21,962 bases of DNA, taken from positions 1-21,962 of IMG/VR virus record IMGVR_UViG_3300030099_004033; one strand, written 5' to 3'. Below the pieces are notes generated by a model, which saw nothing but the letters and a program-made list of their open reading frames with translations, searched no databases and had not been told where the DNA came from. Every line of letters begins with the position of its first letter. Position 1 is the first letter of the stretch. The translations under genes were made by a program, and so were the position numbers. This DNA is from a virus. Positions 8,966 to 15,954 of this stretch are shown piece by piece.

Positions 8966-9740
8966 AATTTTTATAGGAACTCCTTGTTATGGTGGTATGA
9001 TTAGCGCTGACTATTTTAAGAGTTGTATGCAACTTATAGCTTTAGCTGCTACTAAAAAAATTGAACTTCAGTTTGGAACGATTGGAAATGAGTCTTTAAT
9101 TACAAGAGCTAGAAATACTTTGGTGCAATTATTTATGGACGGAGATTATTCTCATTTATTATTTGTTGACGCTGATATAGCTTTCAATCCTGAATCAGTT
9201 TTTAAAATGTTAGATTTTGACAAAGATGTAACAACAGGCATTTATCCAAGAAAAACAATAGATTGGATTAAGGTAAAAAAACGTATACAAAATAATCCTA
9301 ATATACCAGAGGACGAACTCTTAGCCTCTTCATTGCAATATAATCTTAATGTTAAAAATCCAAACAAAATAGAAATGAAACAAGGTTTTATAGAAGTTTT
9401 AGATGGACCAACTGGTTTTATGCTAATTAAAAGAAAAGTTTTTGAACAATTAGCAGAGCATTATCCTGATTTAAAATTCATACCAGATCAACATATCAAT
9501 CAATCTCACGACACAGAATTTAATTATCACAAAACCTCACAATGGAATTATACATTTTTTGACACCATGATTGATCCAAAAAGTAAAAGGTATTTGTCAG
9601 AAGATTATGCGTTTTGCAGATTATGGCAGAATTTAGGAGGTAAAATATATGCAGATATTACAAGTGGGATGACTCATTATGGTAATTATGCTTTTAAGGG
9701 CAACGTTGGAACTCAATTCTTGCCTCAAAACGATAAGTAA
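8952..9740 (+). CDS. GT-A fold glycosyltransferase-like protein
   Basis: A 262-residue protein whose ATG at 8952 overlaps the preceding gene by 14 bases. The N-terminus IFIGTPCYGG is the nucleotide-sugar beta-strand of GT2-type folds. Residues 69-75 (LLFVDAD) carry a DxD-like metal site, D73 and D75. SEDYAFCRLW (216-225) corresponds to the acidic catalytic region seen in this class. His 242 (MTHYG) is a likely C-terminal metal or acceptor-side residue. The enzyme would transfer a sugar from a nucleotide donor; donor and acceptor are not predictable. Proteins of this kind are frequent in marine phages, sometimes near tail genes. Modification of virion proteins or of host surface glycans is the usual inference. 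It is followed after 14 bases by the large tail-type gene. Confidence 0.75.
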   Translation: MQHNRIFIGTPCYGGMISADYFKSCMQLIALAATKKIELQFGTIGNESLITRARNTLVQLFMDGDYSHLLFVDADIAFNPESVFKMLDFDKDVTTGIYPRKTIDWIKVKKRIQNNPNIPEDELLASSLQYNLNVKNPNKIEMKQGFIEVLDGPTGFMLIKRKVFEQLAEHYPDLKFIPDQHINQSHDTEFNYHKTSQWNYTFFDTMIDPKSKRYLSEDYAFCRLWQNLGGKIYADITSGMTHYGNYAFKGNVGTQFLPQNDK

Positions 9741-9754
9741 TTTATTATAAAACC

Positions 9755-11599
9755 ATGCAATTAGTAGATCTTAAATTTCAACCTGGCATAGATAAGCAAG
9801 ACACTGCGTACTCAGCAGGGGATCAACGTAAATACATTGATTCTGATTTTGTAAGATTTCATTACGGAAAGCCAGAAAGATGGGGAGGTTGGGGGTTTTT
9901 ACCAAACCCAAATAAAACAGTTGTAGGTGTGGTAAGAGATACTCACTCATGGGTAGCATTAGATGGAACTAGATATTTAGCTCTTGGAACTGATAGAAAA
10001 TTATATATTTATTCTGAAGGAGCTATTCACGATATTACACCCATAAGAGAAACAGCTTCTTTAACAAATCCATTTACAACTAATGGCACCACAACCGTAA
10101 GTGTAAACGACGCTGCTCATGGCGCATCAGTTGGTGATTTTGTTACATTTGATTCTTTTTCAACATTAGACGGATTAGATATGAATCAAGAGTTTGAGAT
10201 AACTAGTGTCACAGATGCTAGCAATTATAAAGTTACTCATACAAGCACAGCCTCTGGTTCAACATCAGGCGGTGGTGGATCTGGCAATGCTAAATATCAA
10301 ATATCCACAGGCCCAGCTACATCAACTTATGGTTATGGGTGGGGAACATTATCTTGGGGTGAAAGCACTTGGGACACAGCTAGATCTTCATCTAACGTTG
10401 TTGTTGCTGCACGAAATTGGTCATTAGATAATTTTGGTGAAGACTTAATAGCTACTGCTTTAAATAATAAAACTTTTATATGGGACACATCCTCTGGGAC
10501 AGGAACAAGAGCTACTGCTTTATCAAATGCTCCAACTGCTTCAAGATTTAGTTTAGTATCTACCGACACTCGTCATTTATTAATTTTTGGAACAGAAACC
10601 ACCATCGGAGATTCTACAACACAAGATGATTTACTTCTTCGTTTTTCTGATAGAGAAGACGCAACTGATTATACACCTGTTGCTACAAACGAGGCAGGAT
10701 CTCTTCGCATATCGGATGGATCAAGAATTATAGGAGCCGTAAAATCAGCAGGTCAAATTTTAGTTTGGACAGATACCTCTTTGCATGGTTTGCAATTTGT
10801 AGGCACGCCTTTTACTTTTGGTCTTCGTCAACTAGGAGCAAATGCAGGTTTAATAGCACAGCACGCAGCCATTGAGGTAAATGGTGTAGCTTACTGGATG
10901 TCGGATGATGCCTTTTATTTATACGATGGTGTTGTGAAAAAAATGCCTTGTTCTGTACAAGATTTTGTTTTTGATGACATAAGTTATACTAATAAAAATG
11001 ACATAGCTGTCGGGTTAAATACAGCTTACAATGAAATAATTTGGTATTATCCTTCCGCAAATGCTTCTCAAATAGACAGAGCTGTTGCTTATAATTATCT
11101 TGAAGGGACTTGGTACACTATAACTTTAGCAAGAACAACATGGCTTGGTGCTTATGTCTATGAGTCTCCCATAGCTACAGAATACAACTCTTCAACGACA
11201 GCAAACGTATCAACAATTTTAGGTTTAACAGCAGGAGCTTCTTTTATTTATGAACATGAGGTAGGAAACAATCAAGCTAACGGATCAGCCATTTCTGCTT
11301 TTTTACAAACTGGGTCAGTAGAGATTGCTGATGGTGATCAATTAATGTCTATAAGCAAATTAGTACCAGATTTTGACAATCTTACAAATACAATGACTGC
11401 TACACTTACCTTAGAACAATATCCTCAATCATCTTCAAATGTCACAACGAGTGGTAGTATAACTAGCACTACTGAAAAAATTAATGTAAGAGGTAGAGGT
11501 AGAGCTGTAAAAATAAAATATGAGACTAACAGTGTGGGTGATACACCTTGGAGACTTGGATCACAAAAGATACAAATTAGACCTGATGGTAGGAGATAA
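9755..11599 (+). CDS. Large phage tail / DNA-stabilisation-like protein
   Basis: A 614-residue beta-rich protein starting at ATG 9755; no good Shine-Dalgarno is visible. The N-terminus contains FQPGIDKQDTAY and FVRFHYGKPERWGGW (32-46), a layout I associate with phage tail hub or packaged-DNA stabilisation proteins. Residues 104-178 look like an inserted beta domain (AHGASVGDFVTF, then FEITSVTDASNYKV) ending in a Gly/Ser linker. Residues 193-206 (YGYGWGTLSWGEST) are Trp/Gly-rich, like the repeats of the protein at 20403-21533. Later blocks (VNGVAYWMSDDAFYLYDGV, and residues 380-460) suggest a beta-propeller-like body. A structural role is likely; the specific assignment (stabilisation versus tail) is tentative. 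Confidence 0.72.
   Translation: MQLVDLKFQPGIDKQDTAYSAGDQRKYIDSDFVRFHYGKPERWGGWGFLPNPNKTVVGVVRDTHSWVALDGTRYLALGTDRKLYIYSEGAIHDITPIRETASLTNPFTTNGTTTVSVNDAAHGASVGDFVTFDSFSTLDGLDMNQEFEITSVTDASNYKVTHTSTASGSTSGGGGSGNAKYQISTGPATSTYGYGWGTLSWGESTWDTARSSSNVVVAARNWSLDNFGEDLIATALNNKTFIWDTSSGTGTRATALSNAPTASRFSLVSTDTRHLLIFGTETTIGDSTTQDDLLLRFSDREDATDYTPVATNEAGSLRISDGSRIIGAVKSAGQILVWTDTSLHGLQFVGTPFTFGLRQLGANAGLIAQHAAIEVNGVAYWMSDDAFYLYDGVVKKMPCSVQDFVFDDISYTNKNDIAVGLNTAYNEIIWYYPSANASQIDRAVAYNYLEGTWYTITLARTTWLGAYVYESPIATEYNSSTTANVSTILGLTAGASFIYEHEVGNNQANGSAISAFLQTGSVEIADGDQLMSISKLVPDFDNLTNTMTATLTLEQYPQSSSNVTTSGSITSTTEKINVRGRGRAVKIKYETNSVGDTPWRLGSQKIQIRPDGRR
11591..11596 (+). promoter_or_regulatory. Shine-Dalgarno that fixes the start of the 55-residue gene
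   Basis: AGGAGA immediately precedes the TAATG junction at 11597-11601, but its spacing to the ATG at 11599 is only two bases. It lies within the end of the upstream gene. Close spacing plus the overlapping stop implies coupled translation. Confidence 0.45.
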
Positions 11600-11766
11600 T
11601 GGCTAAAATTACTATAACAAGATTGCCTAACGCTACTCCAGAGTATGAAGCTGCACAATTTGATCAAATGATAAGATTACTTGATCAAATTATTTTTTTG
11701 TTAAATACTAACTTTCAACAAGATTTAAAAGAAGAATCAGAATCGGAGAGTTTTTTCCTTGGCTAA
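11599..11766 (+). CDS. Small conserved marine-phage protein, 55 residues
   Basis: ATG at 11599-11601 shares a base with the TAA of the large upstream gene, and the frame closes with TAA at 11764-11766. The protein begins MAKITITRLPNATPEYEAAQ and continues with FDQMIRLLDQIIFLLNTNF, an amphipathic helix with repeated Gln/Asp/Ile. It ends in an acidic tail ESESESFFLG. Short proteins with this layout (RLPxATPxY, then FxQMIRxL.QIxFxLNT) recur beside small virion genes in uncultivated marine phages as I recall. It overlaps the next gene by 8 bases. It probably has a small structural or assembly role, but no function is established. Confidence 0.72.
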   Translation: MAKITITRLPNATPEYEAAQFDQMIRLLDQIIFLLNTNFQQDLKEESESESFFLG

Positions 11767-12142
11767 TACATTTAGAGGACCTATGTTGGATGTCACTACG
11801 ACAGACCTAACAACTTTAATAACTGTGCCAACAGCTGATCCTGGTGCTACGCCACCCGTTCCGCCAACTACTATAATAATTAAATCTTTTATTGTTTGTA
11901 ATGACTCTGGTAGTGCTACACTTCTGGATGTACAAACAGTTAGAAGTTCTGCAACATTCAAACAATTTCACCAAAAAAGCATAGCTGCAGGAACGACGGT
12001 AGATTTGTTAAATGAACATGACGGAATTACTAGAGGCATGATTGTTTTGCAAGAATCTGACGTGTTAAAAGTACAAGCTAATGCAGCTAATCAAGTTCAC
12101 ATAACTGTAGCTGATATGGAGATTACGAAAGGACAATTGTAA
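11759..12142 (+). CDS. Small phage structural-like protein with TTG start
   Basis: 127 residues starting at TTG 11759-11761, giving (M)ANTFRGPML. GGAGAG lies 9-10 bases before, and the resulting N-terminus matches the MANxF beginning usual for this class. An internal ATG (residue 9) is the alternative. The protein is beta-rich: DVTTTDLTTLITVPTAD, then TIIIKSFIVCNDSGSATLLDVQ and TVDLLNEHDGITRGMIVLQESDVLKVQANAAN. Proteins of this type (trimeric-looking beta sandwich with ConsDSG-type strand) are usually placed among phage head/tail accessory proteins. The location between tail-type genes supports this. The role is inferred. The gene overlaps the 55-residue gene by 8 bases. Confidence 0.7.
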   Translation: MANTFRGPMLDVTTTDLTTLITVPTADPGATPPVPPTTIIIKSFIVCNDSGSATLLDVQTVRSSATFKQFHQKSIAAGTTVDLLNEHDGITRGMIVLQESDVLKVQANAANQVHITVADMEITKGQL

Positions 12143-12736
12143 TTGCAACTGCAATCTTTATTTATTACACCTATATTTATAACCGAAGTGAAAGGGCATG
12201 GTCATCTTATTGATAGACTTTATGAAATAAAATTAAAAGATGAAAAAGGCATGCCTCGATCAAACATCGGGGGTTGGCATAGTGATGATGAGCTTTACAA
12301 AGAAGAAGAATTTAAAAGCACCGTAGCAGATATATTATATAATGCAAAAGAGTGTTTTAAACATTTAGATGTTCAAGATAAATACTCTCCAGAAATGACT
12401 GGTCTTTGGGGTATGATAAACCCTCCTGGATCAAGAAACAATATTCATACCCATCCTTACAACTACCTATCGGGCGTGTATTATCTTAAAGTACCCCCTA
12501 AAAGCGGTAATTTAGTGTTTTTAGAGCCTAAACCACAGGCAGAGGTGTTATCACCTCCTAAAAATGAAAATGCTTCTATACACCTAGCACACAGTGTTTC
12601 TTGGGAGCCAAAAGAGAATACCTTGATTTTTTTCCCATCATGGTTACAACATGAAGTACAATTTAATAGTTCTAAAGAAGATAGAATTATTTTAAGTTTT
12701 AATATAAATTGGAGAGAAGAAGATGCCAATAGTTGA
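12143..12736 (+). CDS. 2OG-Fe(II) oxygenase, PF13759/TIGR02466 type
   Basis: A 197-residue protein starting at TTG 12143-12145, directly after the TAA of the preceding gene, with AAAGGA about 9 bases upstream. It has the compact, canonical form of the family. LFITPIF is at the N-terminus. GGWHSDD is at 43-49. NPPGSRNNIHTHPYNYLSGV lies around residues 93-111 with His 102 and His 104 as putative Fe ligands. FFPSWLQHEV follows with His 170, then Arg 181 and SFNINW. The usual HxD is replaced by HxH, as in other members here. It is not closely similar to the 8020 and 15951 proteins outside the core, so it looks like a separate lineage. The substrate is unknown; peptidyl hydroxylation of a virion or host protein is possible. 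Confidence 0.86.
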   Translation: MQLQSLFITPIFITEVKGHGHLIDRLYEIKLKDEKGMPRSNIGGWHSDDELYKEEEFKSTVADILYNAKECFKHLDVQDKYSPEMTGLWGMINPPGSRNNIHTHPYNYLSGVYYLKVPPKSGNLVFLEPKPQAEVLSPPKNENASIHLAHSVSWEPKENTLIFFPSWLQHEVQFNSSKEDRIILSFNINWREEDANS

Positions 12737-12974
12737 AAATGCAGAACAAATAGGAACTGTAACTTTAGAAGACGGTAGAGTTATTCCTAGATACAAAGTA
12801 AAAACTGAAACAACCTTAACAAACATTGATACAGGTCAAGAGTATGAATCTGAAGCTGCTATGCAAGCTGATATAGATGATCCAAATACTTCAACTACTG
12901 CTGAAAAAATCAGAAGAGATGTTAAAGTATTTGCTCCGTCATTAAAAGATATGTTAGGACAAACTCCTAAGTAG
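12723..12974 (+). CDS. Small conserved phage protein, 83 residues
   Basis: ATG at 12723 overlaps the previous gene by 14 bases and follows GGAGAG. Visible features are VTLEDGRVIPRYKVKTET, NIDTGQEYESEAAMQADIDD and a C-terminal TAEKIRRDVKVFAPS. The TGQEY.SE..AQADIDDPNT segment is a pattern I recall from small marine-phage proteins near tail genes. It is acidic with no membrane segment and no evident catalytic residues. The stop at 12972-12974 overlaps the stop of the opposing gene by 8 bases, closing the rightward gene run. The function is unknown; a structural or assembly helper is the conservative reading. Confidence 0.68.
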   Translation: MPIVENAEQIGTVTLEDGRVIPRYKVKTETTLTNIDTGQEYESEAAMQADIDDPNTSTTAEKIRRDVKVFAPSLKDMLGQTPK

Positions 12975-13158
12975 AGTTTAAATTAAATTTATCTTTGTTA
13001 TTATTAGAAATATTTACTTTTTCTCCTGGGGTAGATTGACAACTACATTTTTCTGTATGTCTTACATGATCTCTTTTTACTGCCAAAAGCTCTGAGTGAA
13101 ATTTACTTACCTTGTCTGCAAGATAAGCAATCGCTTTACTTACTTCATCATTTTTCAT
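12967..13158 (-). CDS. Lone small minus-strand protein, 63 residues
   Basis: The start is taken at ATG 13156-13158 because AAGGAG (13165-13170) lies six bases upstream. A longer form to 13206 would add 16 residues. The protein is MKNDEVSKAIAYLADKVSK..., with a helical N-terminal half and heptad-like spacing, then HTEKCSCQ (a CxC pair) and a polar Asn/Lys-rich tail. There is no membrane segment. It is the only minus-strand gene between the two rightward operons and converges with the 83-residue gene. The pair of closely spaced Cys could bind metal or form a disulfide; that is speculation. A regulator or a host-takeover peptide would fit the isolated position, but no family is recognised. Confidence 0.55.
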   Translation of the reverse strand: MKNDEVSKAIAYLADKVSKFHSELLAVKRDHVRHTEKCSCQSTPGEKVNISNNNKDKFNLNST

Positions 13159-13288
13159 ATTTTTCTCCTTTATTTTTAATTTTAGGTGGGTACTTAATTT
13201 AAGCATAATTTTTAAGTCTGCAACAAATTTTTTTTAATTGTTTTCTTGACAAAATTTTTATGATAAAAAAAGCCTAGAAAGGAAAAAA
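13159..13288 (+). other. Divergent intergenic region between the small minus gene and the 13289 operon
   Basis: This 130-base very AT-rich stretch must serve both directions. On the plus strand a perfect TTGACA occurs at 13246-13251, but no -10 box lies at 16-18 bases. TATGAT occurs at 13259-13264 with a poor upstream partner, TTGTTT. On the minus strand, TTGCAG followed after 16 bases by TAAATT is a weak promoter candidate. The SD for the 13289 gene (AAGGA) lies about ten bases before its ATG. No hairpin with a convincing U-tract was found. Confidence 0.4.
13165..13170 (-). promoter_or_regulatory. Shine-Dalgarno deciding the 13158 start
   Basis: On the minus strand AAGGAG lies six bases before ATG 13156-13158. 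The upstream ATG at 13206 lacks a comparable element, which favours the shorter 63-residue product. Confidence 0.7.
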
Positions 13289-13918
13289 ATGGCACATCAG
13301 TTACTTTGGTATAATACTCAAATGCCTGATCAGTTTGTTAAAATTTTAGCTGAAGATCTATCATTAAATTTTGATAACACATTGGTATCATCAAAAATAA
13401 ATGAGAAAGGTGAAGAAAAACACGAATACAGAAAATCTAAAAATGCTTGGATTGAAAGCTCCCATTGGAGCGCAGGTTTGTTATGGCATTACATAATGTT
13501 AGCTAACAGAACAAATTTTAATTATGATTTACAAAGAATGGATCATGAGTGTATGCAATATACTCATTATGGTGAGGGGAGCTACTATCATTGGCACGTG
13601 GATGGTGGTATAGAAACACAATACAAACCTTTATCAGTTGATCGTTCGTACAATATTGATACTCTTGTTCAAGATCACATAGTAAAAAGTAGTGACCTTG
13701 TAAGAAAACTTTCTTTTGTATTGCAGTTAACTAATCCAGATGAATATGATGGAGGTGAGTTACAAATAGAAGATCCTTTAGGTGCTGTTATGTCTGCTCC
13801 TCGTACAAAAGGCACTTTAATTTTTTTTGATTCTAGGACAAGACACCGAGTATCAAAAGTCTCTAGAGGTTTACGTAAAAGTTTAGTTGGTTGGGTTGTA
13901 GGGCCTATGTGGAAATGA
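13289..13918 (+). CDS. PKHD-type 2OG-Fe(II) dioxygenase
   Basis: A 209-residue protein with an AAGGA Shine-Dalgarno before the ATG at 13289. The catalytic domain is textbook: HVD at 103-105 within YYHWHVDGG gives the HxD Fe ligands. GGELQIEDP (155-163) is the following beta-strand. TLIFFDSRTRHRV (176-188) gives distal His 186, and GLRKSLVGWVVGP (194-206) provides 2-oxoglutarate-binding Arg 196. This matches the PKHD / prolyl-4-hydroxylase alpha-like group. The N-terminus (1-90) is variable. The enzyme would hydroxylate a protein or small-molecule substrate using O2, Fe(II) and 2-oxoglutarate. It heads a coupled operon of eight genes; its stop overlaps the next start as ATGA. Confidence 0.9.
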   Translation: MAHQLLWYNTQMPDQFVKILAEDLSLNFDNTLVSSKINEKGEEKHEYRKSKNAWIESSHWSAGLLWHYIMLANRTNFNYDLQRMDHECMQYTHYGEGSYYHWHVDGGIETQYKPLSVDRSYNIDTLVQDHIVKSSDLVRKLSFVLQLTNPDEYDGGELQIEDPLGAVMSAPRTKGTLIFFDSRTRHRVSKVSRGLRKSLVGWVVGPMWK

Positions 13919-14094
13919 CTGAATATTTTAATTTACAAATTTGGGAGAAGGTTGAAAAAATAACAAAATTAAAATTAGACAAAAATGATGTTTTTAAATC
14001 AGCAAACCTCATATTAAAAAATAATAAAAGTGATTTAAATTTAGCAAAAGAAATAATTAAAACTCAATACAATTTTGAGGAGACTATAACATGA
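13915..14094 (+). CDS. Small unknown protein, 59 residues
   Basis: The start at ATG 13915 overlaps the dioxygenase TGA (ATGA), which is preferred over the in-frame ATG at 13891 lying inside that gene. The product is Lys/Asn/Ile-rich and helical-looking (MTEYFNLQIWEKVEKITKLK, then NLILKNNKSDLNLAKEIIK). It has no Cys, no signal peptide and no transmembrane segment. Its stop overlaps the next start, ATG 14091, again as ATGA. I recognise no family. Its coupled position implies co-expression with the dioxygenase, perhaps as a partner or substrate carrier, but nothing in the sequence proves it. Confidence 0.5.
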   Translation: MTEYFNLQIWEKVEKITKLKLDKNDVFKSANLILKNNKSDLNLAKEIIKTQYNFEETIT

Positions 14095-14588
14095 ATTTTG
14101 GTTTAAAACCCTACCCTAAAATAGGAGTTAACAAAAATGTAAATGAAAAAACAGAAAATAAGATTTGCCATGATGGTGTTATATTTCACGGAGATCCAGT
14201 AAGTAAATTACAAGATAGAATTAAAAGAAGACAAGGTAAAGAAAAAATATATGGAATATTCCAAGGCTGTTTTTATGAAGATGATTTAATTTTTTCTAAT
14301 ATGTATTATGGTAATAATAAGGAGGCTATTGCTTTCATAGTAACAGATTTAAAAAATAGAATTTTTTTAATTAGAGAAAATGGTAATCTACAAAAAAATG
14401 ATTTATGGAAAAATTTTAATTTAACCAACTTATTTGGGGATGTAAAAACAGGAATTAGTCATGTGTCCTTAGACTCATCTTCAACTGAAAATGGTTCAGA
14501 TGTAAACTTTTTGGGCTTTTATGCTAATGAAAATAATGATATTAAAAATGAAAAATCTATATGTGTAGTAAAAATAAATGAAAAATAA
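14091..14588 (+). CDS. Unknown 165-residue protein in the oxygenase operon
   Basis: ATG 14091 follows a strong GAGGAG at 14077-14082 and overlaps the previous stop (ATGA). The protein looks mostly beta in its middle: KIYGIFQGCFYEDDLIFSNM, then AIAFIVTDLKNRIFLIREN. A later Ser/Asn-rich part (GISHVSLDSSSTENGSDVNF) precedes NNDIKNEKSICVVKINEK. I recognise no family. Composition is extreme for the window: bases 14101-14160 have 15 G+C of 60. It overlaps the next gene by 11 bases. Neighbours suggest participation in the same pathway as the dioxygenases. Alternatives include a receptor-like or inhibitor protein. Confidence 0.6.
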   Translation: MNFGLKPYPKIGVNKNVNEKTENKICHDGVIFHGDPVSKLQDRIKRRQGKEKIYGIFQGCFYEDDLIFSNMYYGNNKEAIAFIVTDLKNRIFLIRENGNLQKNDLWKNFNLTNLFGDVKTGISHVSLDSSSTENGSDVNFLGFYANENNDIKNEKSICVVKINEK

Positions 14589-15264
14589 ATATTTAAAATT
14601 ATTACAAAAATTTGATTTTGAAGTTCCAAATTTTAAAAAATATAAATCAGGAAATATTGAGATATTACAAGAGAAGAAAACTTTAAATTGGATTTTAAGA
14701 ATAAATGGCAAAGAAGCTAGAACTGTAAACCCTACTTATTTTAATTGTTTTCAAAATATGGCTATGGCTGACTTAGCGTACGGAGACGTGAATGTTTACG
14801 GATATAATTTAGGAACATTACCTAATTGGCTTGTTCATAAATCGCATGTAAAAAAAGTTACTGTTGCAGATTTATACGAAGATATTTTTATGTATCATGA
14901 AAGTCACAATAATAAATTACACAAAAAAATTAACACAATAGAAAGTAATTCATTTATGTTTGGATCAGCTTGTGATGTTTTGTTGCTTGATTGTTATCGA
15001 AATAGAGAGCCATTTGAAATGGAACAACAAGATTTTATTAACATGATAAAAAATGATATTCATTTAGTGGATCATAAAGTGTTGTGGTTTTGGCCTTTGG
15101 AATATTTGTTAACACTTGAACACAATCAAGGTAAAGACGTTGAAGAAACTTACAACAAATTTAAAGAACAATTACCTACATTGCCTGATTTAGTCAGAGG
15201 CGATATAGATTATTATCTTTCTATGTTTCATATAGATTTTGTTCCTTTAAGAAAAAAAGATTAA
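14578..15264 (+). CDS. SAM-binding / spermidine-synthase-like protein, degenerate motif I
   Basis: A 228-residue protein starting inside the preceding gene (11-base overlap) with no evident Shine-Dalgarno, so translation is probably coupled. DVNVYGYNLGTLPNWLVHKS (70-89) resembles the nucleotide-binding strand and loop of class I methyltransferases and spermidine synthases, with the Gly loop loosened to GYNLGT. VKKVTVADLYEDIFMYHES (91-109) would hold the acidic ribose-binding residue (D98), and DVLLLDCY (133-140) is like the later acidic strand. The C-terminal part is helical. The fold call is moderate. It could be a methyl- or aminopropyltransferase, or a catalytically inactive relative. It is directly followed by the DUF6445-like gene. 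Confidence 0.55.
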   Translation: MKNKYLKLLQKFDFEVPNFKKYKSGNIEILQEKKTLNWILRINGKEARTVNPTYFNCFQNMAMADLAYGDVNVYGYNLGTLPNWLVHKSHVKKVTVADLYEDIFMYHESHNNKLHKKINTIESNSFMFGSACDVLLLDCYRNREPFEMEQQDFINMIKNDIHLVDHKVLWFWPLEYLLTLEHNQGKDVEETYNKFKEQLPTLPDLVRGDIDYYLSMFHIDFVPLRKKD

Positions 15265-15954
15265 ATGTATTACCCTACTTACTTCTTAGATAAATTTTTT
15301 GAAGAACCACATAAAATAAAAGAATTAGGATTGTCTTGTGATTACGATTTTTCTGATAGAAATTATCCAGGAGGCAGAACGGCTGCCTTACATACTTTTA
15401 ATGATGAATTAAACAATTATGTTCAAAATAAAATTATGAGTTTAATTTATGGATCAGAGACCACAAAGTCAGACGAATCATTTAGATGGTGGGCGTCTTC
15501 TTTTTTTCAATTAATAAGACCAGAAGATGTTAAAAGTAAGGATGGCAGTATTTTAAATAAAGGTTGGATACACGTAGATCAAACACCTTTGACTGCAATA
15601 ATATATTTGACTGATGATGAGAATACAGGCGGCACATCTTTATATAGAATTAAAGGTAAAGAATATTTTGATAATAAGACTGCTATAGAGGAAGCTAAGA
15701 TATCAAAAGATTTTAATATAACAAAACAAGACAATGAAAAATATAATGAATATCAAGAGAGAAACAGATCTTACTATGAAGAAATAGCATCATTTAAAAA
15801 TAAATTTAATTCAATCTTAGCTTTTGATGGATCAAATCCACACAAGGCTGACTTAAATGTAATAAGTAATACGTATAGATTAACTTTAATTACTTTTTTT
15901 TACAAAGTATATGCACCTTACCACCCAGTAAATGAATTAAGGAGAACAGTATGA
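15265..15954 (+). CDS. DUF6445-like 2OG-Fe(II) oxygenase-fold protein
   Basis: A 229-residue protein whose ATG follows the preceding TAA immediately (TAAATG); no clear Shine-Dalgarno. FRWWASSFFQLI (73-84) precedes GWIHVDQTPLTAIIYL (100-115), in which His 103 and Asp 105 form an HxD pair. ENTGGTSLYRIK (119-130) is the strand with GGT.LYR typical of the DUF6445 group as I recall it. A distal His lies at 193 (NPHKAD) and Arg 205 in YRLTLITFFYK. The distance between the halves (long helical insert 131-180) also suits that group. The Fe(II)/2OG site therefore seems complete, so a hydroxylase is likely. The substrate is unknown. Confidence 0.72.
   Translation: MYYPTYFLDKFFEEPHKIKELGLSCDYDFSDRNYPGGRTAALHTFNDELNNYVQNKIMSLIYGSETTKSDESFRWWASSFFQLIRPEDVKSKDGSILNKGWIHVDQTPLTAIIYLTDDENTGGTSLYRIKGKEYFDNKTAIEEAKISKDFNITKQDNEKYNEYQERNRSYYEEIASFKNKFNSILAFDGSNPHKADLNVISNTYRLTLITFFYKVYAPYHPVNELRRTV
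15939..15944 (+). promoter_or_regulatory. Shine-Dalgarno for paralogue B
   Basis: AAGGAG lies six bases before ATG 15951, within the end of the preceding gene. It is one of the few strong ribosome sites inside the cassette and suggests increased translation of this oxygenase. Confidence 0.65.

Noticed and set aside
13246-13251. Perfect TTGACA box upstream of the PKHD gene
   Set aside because: No -10 box at 16-18 bases; the nearby TATGAT is 7 bases away, so it is not counted as a promoter.
13891-13914. Longer start of the 59-residue protein
   Set aside because: It would overlap the dioxygenase by 28 bases; the ATGA overlap at 13915 is the pattern used throughout the cassette.
13915-14094. 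RiPP precursor peptide for the enzyme cassette
   Set aside because: No leader/core layout, no Cys or repeated core residues; composition just reflects AT-rich helix coding.
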